Shown here: positions 22,458-25,918 of the stretch, piece after piece
How the letters are laid out: the number at the start of each line of letters is the position of its first letter
Numbering within the stretch: position 1 is the first letter of the stretch
IMG/VR virus record: IMGVR_UViG_3300044695_002247
Span: 1-25,918 of that record
DNA length: 25,918 nt
Source of the DNA: a virus
Reading direction: 5' to 3' (one strand)
Position numbers and translations under genes: made by a program
The notes under the pieces: model-generated
Told to the model about the DNA's origin: nothing
The model's database searches: none
Seen by the model: the letters and a program-made list of their open reading frames with translations, nothing else

Positions 22458-24365
22458 TTACCTCACTGATTCAACTTTTCCTGTCGCGGGGTTTAAGCGG
22501 TGAGTGACCGCAGCGGCAGGTGCGCCACCGCCCCCGGCAGCGCCAACGTATTGTGCCAGAGCCGGGCTTCGTTTAATAGCCTCCGCAAACTCAACGGCTT
22601 CAAAGCGCTCACGAGCCGCCGCATCAAATGGATACTTTTTAATTGCTTCTGCCGCAATGTTTTTGCGGGTAGTTTCGAGTAGCGCAGGAATCCGTGCCGC
22701 TGCAGTTGCTTCTCGGGTTGCGGCAGCCGTGTCTCTGGTGGCAGCGACGCTGGCGGCGTTGCGAAGGTTGGCTTGCTGTTCTTTGTAGACTGCAATACCG
22801 GTTTCCGCCAGCGTATTGAACATGCTGTCCGCACGCTTGTTGCTGATGTTGAACATGTTGGAAAGAGCTTCAACGCCACTTTTCTTGCCCTCGATCTTGG
22901 CAGTGTTGATACCGTCTTCAGCATCGCGGATTTCTTTGGCGCTCATCTCTGCCCGGTTGAGCTTCAGGTCGTCCAAACGGTCACGCGCTTCATCCAACCG
23001 CTCTTTTGCGGTGCGCAGCTTCTCGAGGCCCGAGGCGTACTGTTCCGTACCAACACGCGCACCCTTACCCAGCGCCATTGCGAGGCCACCCGGGGTAGAC
23101 ATGGTGTTAAGACCTGCGGTAAGGAACGCTAGCCCTATGTTTTCGCCGCGTTGCTTTTCAAGGTCAGACTCGCGTTTCGTGAGGCGACCTTCGCGGCCTT
23201 TGAAAGCCTCCATGAATTTGGCCTGATCGCGCTCAATAGCAGCCTTTCGCGCTGTCGCTGCGTTAAGCCTTTCTTGATCCAGCGCTTCACGCGCCATCTT
23301 CATGTTCTTCGGCTCTTCAACATTGATAGTTTCTCCCAGCCTGTTGCGCAAAGCTATCAGCCCAGCGGGGGTCATATCAAACCCAGCCGCACGTGGGGGA
23401 GCGCCAGCACCGGGAGCAGCGTCGGGGCCGGCACCGGGAGCAGCGTTGGGTCCAGCACCGGGAGCAGCAGCACTTCGTAAATCCGGAAGGGTTATACCCG
23501 CCATGCGCGGATCGGGGAGCCGCCTAAAATTGGGATCTGTTGGCGAAGGCGTTTGTGCAGGACGGGTAGCAGCCGGAGGGGTATCCCCCCGGGCTTCTTG
23601 TAAACGCTTTACCCGTTCAGCATCAAACGCAGCTTGTTCAGGCGTCACTACGCCGGTGCTGAACTCGCCAGCAGGATCGCCCGTATATCCCTCCGCTCGC
23701 ATACTTTCTAGACCAGAAGTTAGTGCGGCGGCCATACCAATCGGAATACCGGCAATCGGCGCAACCCGAGCTGCGGCACCTAGCGCACTTGGAGACGGCA
23801 ACATAGAAGCCGGAGTGCCGGCAGCAGCGGGAGTGGGAGCCGTAGGCATCGGGCCTTGAACAACTGAACGGAAAGCCGCCTCGATTGCAGCTTTCTCAGC
23901 CGGGGTGCCGTGGGTATAAGCAGCAGTCTGGCCGGTGGCCTGCAAAAATGCACGCAAAGCTGACGTTGCGCCGCCAAGCTGATACCGCTCCACGTTGCCG
24001 CCACCAGAAAACGCCACGAGACCCCCGCCGGCCATAGTCTGAGGCTCCATCTCTTCTTCACCAGCTATGCCGCCAGCGGGCATACCTGCTAGGACCGGGG
24101 CAGGCAACGCGCCAATACCTACGTTCTCCGGCATCGCCGGCTCGTTCATCTGCGCAATCTCTTGGTCGGCCACCGGGGGCTGCTGTTGCATCCCAGCCAA
24201 GCCTTGCTGCGCGGTTCGCATCTTCTTGCGGCGGTTAGATTCCGACACAGCCAAAGCCAGCGTGAACGGATCGTCCCGGTGCATCTGCGCAAATTGCTGC
24301 AGTGCGGGATCAGGCATGAGCGCCAAGCGCTCAGTCATGTTGGTGAAGTCGGCCATCGATTGCAT
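22458..24365 (-). CDS. putative internal virion/ejection protein, Ala/Gly-rich
   Basis: A 635-aa protein. The N-terminal third is low-complexity and includes MAGGGLVAFSGGGNVERY (about 111-128), a glycine-rich hydrophobic motif. The middle is Pro/Ala-rich with three near-identical 8-residue units. From about residue 370 it becomes a long charged helical region (KERLDEARDRLDDLKLNR) and ends in an Ala/Gly-rich tail. No enzymatic motif and no cysteine are seen. Size and position between the 359- and 3106-aa genes fit a T7 gp15-like component of a DNA-ejection machine; sequence similarity to gp15 is not claimed. The ATG at 24365 is used, 2 nt after the previous stop; a second ATG (codon 4) is possible. 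Confidence 0.88.
   Translation of the reverse strand: MQSMADFTNMTERLALMPDPALQQFAQMHRDDPFTLALAVSESNRRKKMRTAQQGLAGMQQQPPVADQEIAQMNEPAMPENVGIGALPAPVLAGMPAGGIAGEEEMEPQTMAGGGLVAFSGGGNVERYQLGGATSALRAFLQATGQTAAYTHGTPAEKAAIEAAFRSVVQGPMPTAPTPAAAGTPASMLPSPSALGAAARVAPIAGIPIGMAAALTSGLESMRAEGYTGDPAGEFSTGVVTPEQAAFDAERVKRLQEARGDTPPAATRPAQTPSPTDPNFRRLPDPRMAGITLPDLRSAAAPGAGPNAAPGAGPDAAPGAGAPPRAAGFDMTPAGLIALRNRLGETINVEEPKNMKMAREALDQERLNAATARKAAIERDQAKFMEAFKGREGRLTKRESDLEKQRGENIGLAFLTAGLNTMSTPGGLAMALGKGARVGTEQYASGLEKLRTAKERLDEARDRLDDLKLNRAEMSAKEIRDAEDGINTAKIEGKKSGVEALSNMFNISNKRADSMFNTLAETGIAVYKEQQANLRNAASVAATRDTAAATREATAAARIPALLETTRKNIAAEAIKKYPFDAAARERFEAVEFAEAIKRSPALAQYVGAAGGGGAPAAAVTHRLNPATGKVESVR
23404..23468. 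repeat. 24-nt tandem repeat, three units
   Basis: A 17-nt core, CCAGCACCGGGAGCAGC, begins at 23404, 23428 (one mismatch) and 23452, so the period is exactly 24 nt. On the minus strand it encodes repeated AAPGAGP(N/D) units in a Pro/Ala/Gly-rich linker of the 635-aa protein. Copy number may vary between relatives by slippage. Confidence 0.9.
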
Positions 24366-24367
24366 GC

Positions 24368-25447
24368 TTACCCCCGCCCAATTTTGTCCAGTGCCAGCGC
24401 GGCCAGACCGCCTGCGGCAGGCTTATCTTTCACAGCGCCGCCCTTTTTCATCAGTTTACTCGCGCCATAGAGACCCAGACCGGCACCTGCCAACTGCGAC
24501 ATTGTGCTGGGCTGACCACCATACAGCGTATTAACCGTTCCCATCGGGGTGCCGCGCAGGATGTTGGACATGAACTCAAGCTGCTGGTACGGATACCGCT
24601 GCTGGTTCATAAAGTCTTGGTACTGCTGGGACAAGCCAGCTTGTTGTTGCTGCTGTTGCTGCGTGCCGTACAGGTTCTGCAGCTTGTTGATGTCCATGCC
24701 TTGCTGGAACTGCTGGCCGCCCAAAGCGCCCATCTGCCCTGCACCGGTAAGCGCGGTTTGCAGGCCCTGAATGCCCAGACCTGCACCATACTGGCGAGAC
24801 TGCTCACGCAGTTGTTGCTCACGGGCGAAGTTTTGCTGCGCCTGATCAAATGCAGTCATGAGGCCACGGGCGCGAATGTCGCCCAGTTGCGTACCCAGAT
24901 TGCGCTGGCGCTCGGCTTCAATGATTGCCTGTCGGCCACCGCCAAAAGCACCGGCACGGGTGGCTTGTCCCATATCGGCAACGCGCTGCATTTCAGAGGT
25001 GCGCTGAGCTTCCCGAAGCTGCGGCTCCATCGCCATTTCAACAAACGGGTTCATGTACTGAGCTGCGCGCCCAGAGGTGAACTGGCCCATACGGTACGGG
25101 TCGTAGCTGGTACCCAGCGCGCCCATCGTGGCAGCACCCGCCATTTGCCCAGCCTGAGCGCCAAGCTCAGAAGGCTGCATACCCGCAGCGCCTTGGAACG
25201 ACTGCTGCTGCAGCGGCTGAAAGCCAGCAATACGCTCACCGCCGTAGGTCTGGTACGGGTTCTTGTTGATGTCCGTCAGAGCTTGCGCTTTACCCAGCGT
25301 CTCTTTGGCATACGGCTTGGCCCAGTCCGGCAGATCGGAAACTTGCGTCTGGCTAGCAGGCGGAGGGCTGCTATCACCGCCACCCAGATACAGGCCGAAG
25401 ACCCCTGCGTAACGCAGCGCAGAGAGGATAAATTTAATTGGATTCAC
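24368..25447 (-). CDS. putative small internal virion/ejection protein, Gln/Gly-rich
   Basis: A 359-aa protein. It opens with MNPIKFILSALRYAGVFGLY, a short basic-hydrophobic segment that could insert into a membrane. DLPDWAKPYAKETLGKAQ follows, then a Gln/Ala/Gly-rich helical body with repeats of Q-rich segments and a run of seven Gln, and a C-terminal KKGGAVKDKPAAGGLAAL tail. No cysteine is seen. The small size, hydrophobic N-terminus and position ahead of two larger internal-protein-like genes suggest a T7 gp14-like, membrane-inserted ejection protein. The GTG start at 25447 is chosen because AAGGAGC lies seven bases upstream. It overlaps the previous gene by 14 nt. Confidence 0.88.
   Translation of the reverse strand: MNPIKFILSALRYAGVFGLYLGGGDSSPPPASQTQVSDLPDWAKPYAKETLGKAQALTDINKNPYQTYGGERIAGFQPLQQQSFQGAAGMQPSELGAQAGQMAGAATMGALGTSYDPYRMGQFTSGRAAQYMNPFVEMAMEPQLREAQRTSEMQRVADMGQATRAGAFGGGRQAIIEAERQRNLGTQLGDIRARGLMTAFDQAQQNFAREQQLREQSRQYGAGLGIQGLQTALTGAGQMGALGGQQFQQGMDINKLQNLYGTQQQQQQQAGLSQQYQDFMNQQRYPYQQLEFMSNILRGTPMGTVNTLYGGQPSTMSQLAGAGLGLYGASKLMKKGGAVKDKPAAGGLAALALDKIGRG
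24641..24661. repeat. CAG/CAA run encoding seven glutamines
   Basis: Seven consecutive CAG/CAA codons on the minus strand (read as TTG/CTG on plus) within the 359-aa protein. Mixed synonymous codons limit replication slippage, suggesting the Gln run is kept at the protein level. Confidence 0.8.
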
Positions 25448-25886
25448 TTAGGTGCTCCTTGCGGTAGTCGTCGAACCGCTCGTAAAACATGGCCTTCCAG
25501 ACTTCCGGCAAAACTTCTTTTGCTTTCTCTGCGCCCAGACAAACATGGACCGCATACGCAATGATGCTACCTGCCGCATACCGCAGGCTGTGCGCAATCT
25601 CAATCCCGTGCGGGTCTTTGGCTTTCTCAAACGCGTTAGCGGTCTCATACGAAGAGACCACCACCAACCACATGGGCATGATCTGGTCTTGGATGGCACG
25701 GTAAAACGGATTGGCAGGCAGGTACACCAGACAAGTTAAGAAAGCGCGGTTGATGTCATCGGCGCTCACCGGCTTGTCCCGGTCAATCATGTCGTCCCAT
25801 GTGTGCGCCAGATTCACAAACGCACGATACATGTTCAGGGCGTCCTGATTGCCTCCAAACCACTCCAGTTTTCCTTCGTCTTTCAT
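25434..25886 (-). CDS. conserved phage hypothetical protein (150 aa)
   Basis: This encodes 150 residues starting MKDEGKLEWFGGNQDALNMY. It is helical throughout, with the distinctive segment LAHTWDDMIDRDKPVSADDI, then INRAFLTCLVYLPANPFYRA, and a C-terminal helix pair (GSIIAYAVHVCLGAEKAKEV). I have an impression of similar proteins in podovirus structural regions but know no function. The HTWDDMIDRD stretch resembles the DDxxD metal-binding motif of isoprenoid synthases, which may be coincidental. Two cysteines are present, unlike the following three genes. The ATG at 25886 overlaps the stop of the previous gene (ATGA), and its 3' end overlaps the next gene by 14 nt. Confidence 0.82.
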   Translation of the reverse strand: MKDEGKLEWFGGNQDALNMYRAFVNLAHTWDDMIDRDKPVSADDINRAFLTCLVYLPANPFYRAIQDQIMPMWLVVVSSYETANAFEKAKDPHGIEIAHSLRYAAGSIIAYAVHVCLGAEKAKEVLPEVWKAMFYERFDDYRKEHLSESN

Positions 25887-25918
25887 GCCGGCAGCAGCTT
25901 CTCAGAGCGGCTATCTAC
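25883..25918 (-). CDS. C-terminal end of an upstream gene (partial)
   Basis: Reading leftward from the right edge, an open frame encodes VDSRSEKLLPA and stops with TGA sharing bases with the ATG of the 150-aa gene (ATGA). Only 11 codons are visible, so the only support is this coupled junction, which matches the style of the genome. Confidence 0.45.
   Translation of the reverse strand, partial: VDSRSEKLLPA

Overview
This window looks like the central part of a tailed-phage genome, most likely a podovirus-type phage of a Gram-negative, probably proteobacterial, host. The case rests on tightly packed genes, chains of 4-nt start/stop overlaps, a phage-type replication set, and a cassette of large, repetitive, Ala/Gln-rich virion-like proteins that ends in a 3106-residue protein. 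I see no rRNA, tRNA, integrase, transposase, CRISPR array or reverse transcriptase. Terminase, portal and capsid genes are not in the window; they probably lie past the right edge, upstream of the leftward operon. Host assignment is inference only. All family assignments come from recognising motifs by eye, not from database searches.

Region 1 (1-2979, plus strand) is a run of small early genes, mostly joined by ATGA-type overlaps. It contains zinc-ribbon, HTH-like and membrane miniproteins, a DUF3310 protein, a conserved CxCC protein and a VRR-NUC nuclease. Region 2 (2976-9532, plus) is DNA metabolism: a family A DNA polymerase with 3'-5' exonuclease, a small zincin, a Cas4/RecB-like PD-(D/E)XK nuclease with an apparent Fe-S cysteine set, an HNH nuclease, a SNF2-type helicase, a coiled-coil protein and a zinc-binding, acidic-tailed SSB-like protein. 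Region 3 (9533-13202, plus) starts with a non-coding stretch that folds into an elaborate stem structure, followed by a small HTH regulator, a 46-aa ORF, a 977-aa primase-helicase and a 76-aa conserved protein.

The strand then switches. Region 4 (13135-25918, minus) is one leftward operon: a partial gene, a 150-aa conserved protein, then 359-, 635- and 3106-aa proteins separated by 2 nt or overlapping. The last three appear to contain no cysteine at all. They have the size order expected of a T7 gp14/gp15/gp16-like ejection set. The giant protein carries a zincin motif (HEVTH), a coiled-coil-rich middle of about 1700 residues, and a large-polyvalent-protein-like C-terminal region. The two operons converge and overlap tail to tail by 68 nt.

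The observations most worth following up are the folded non-coding element at 9540-9657, the cysteine-free putative ejection cassette with its giant polyvalent protein, the repeated leader element in front of three replication genes, and the convergent overlap with its adjacent strong hairpin.
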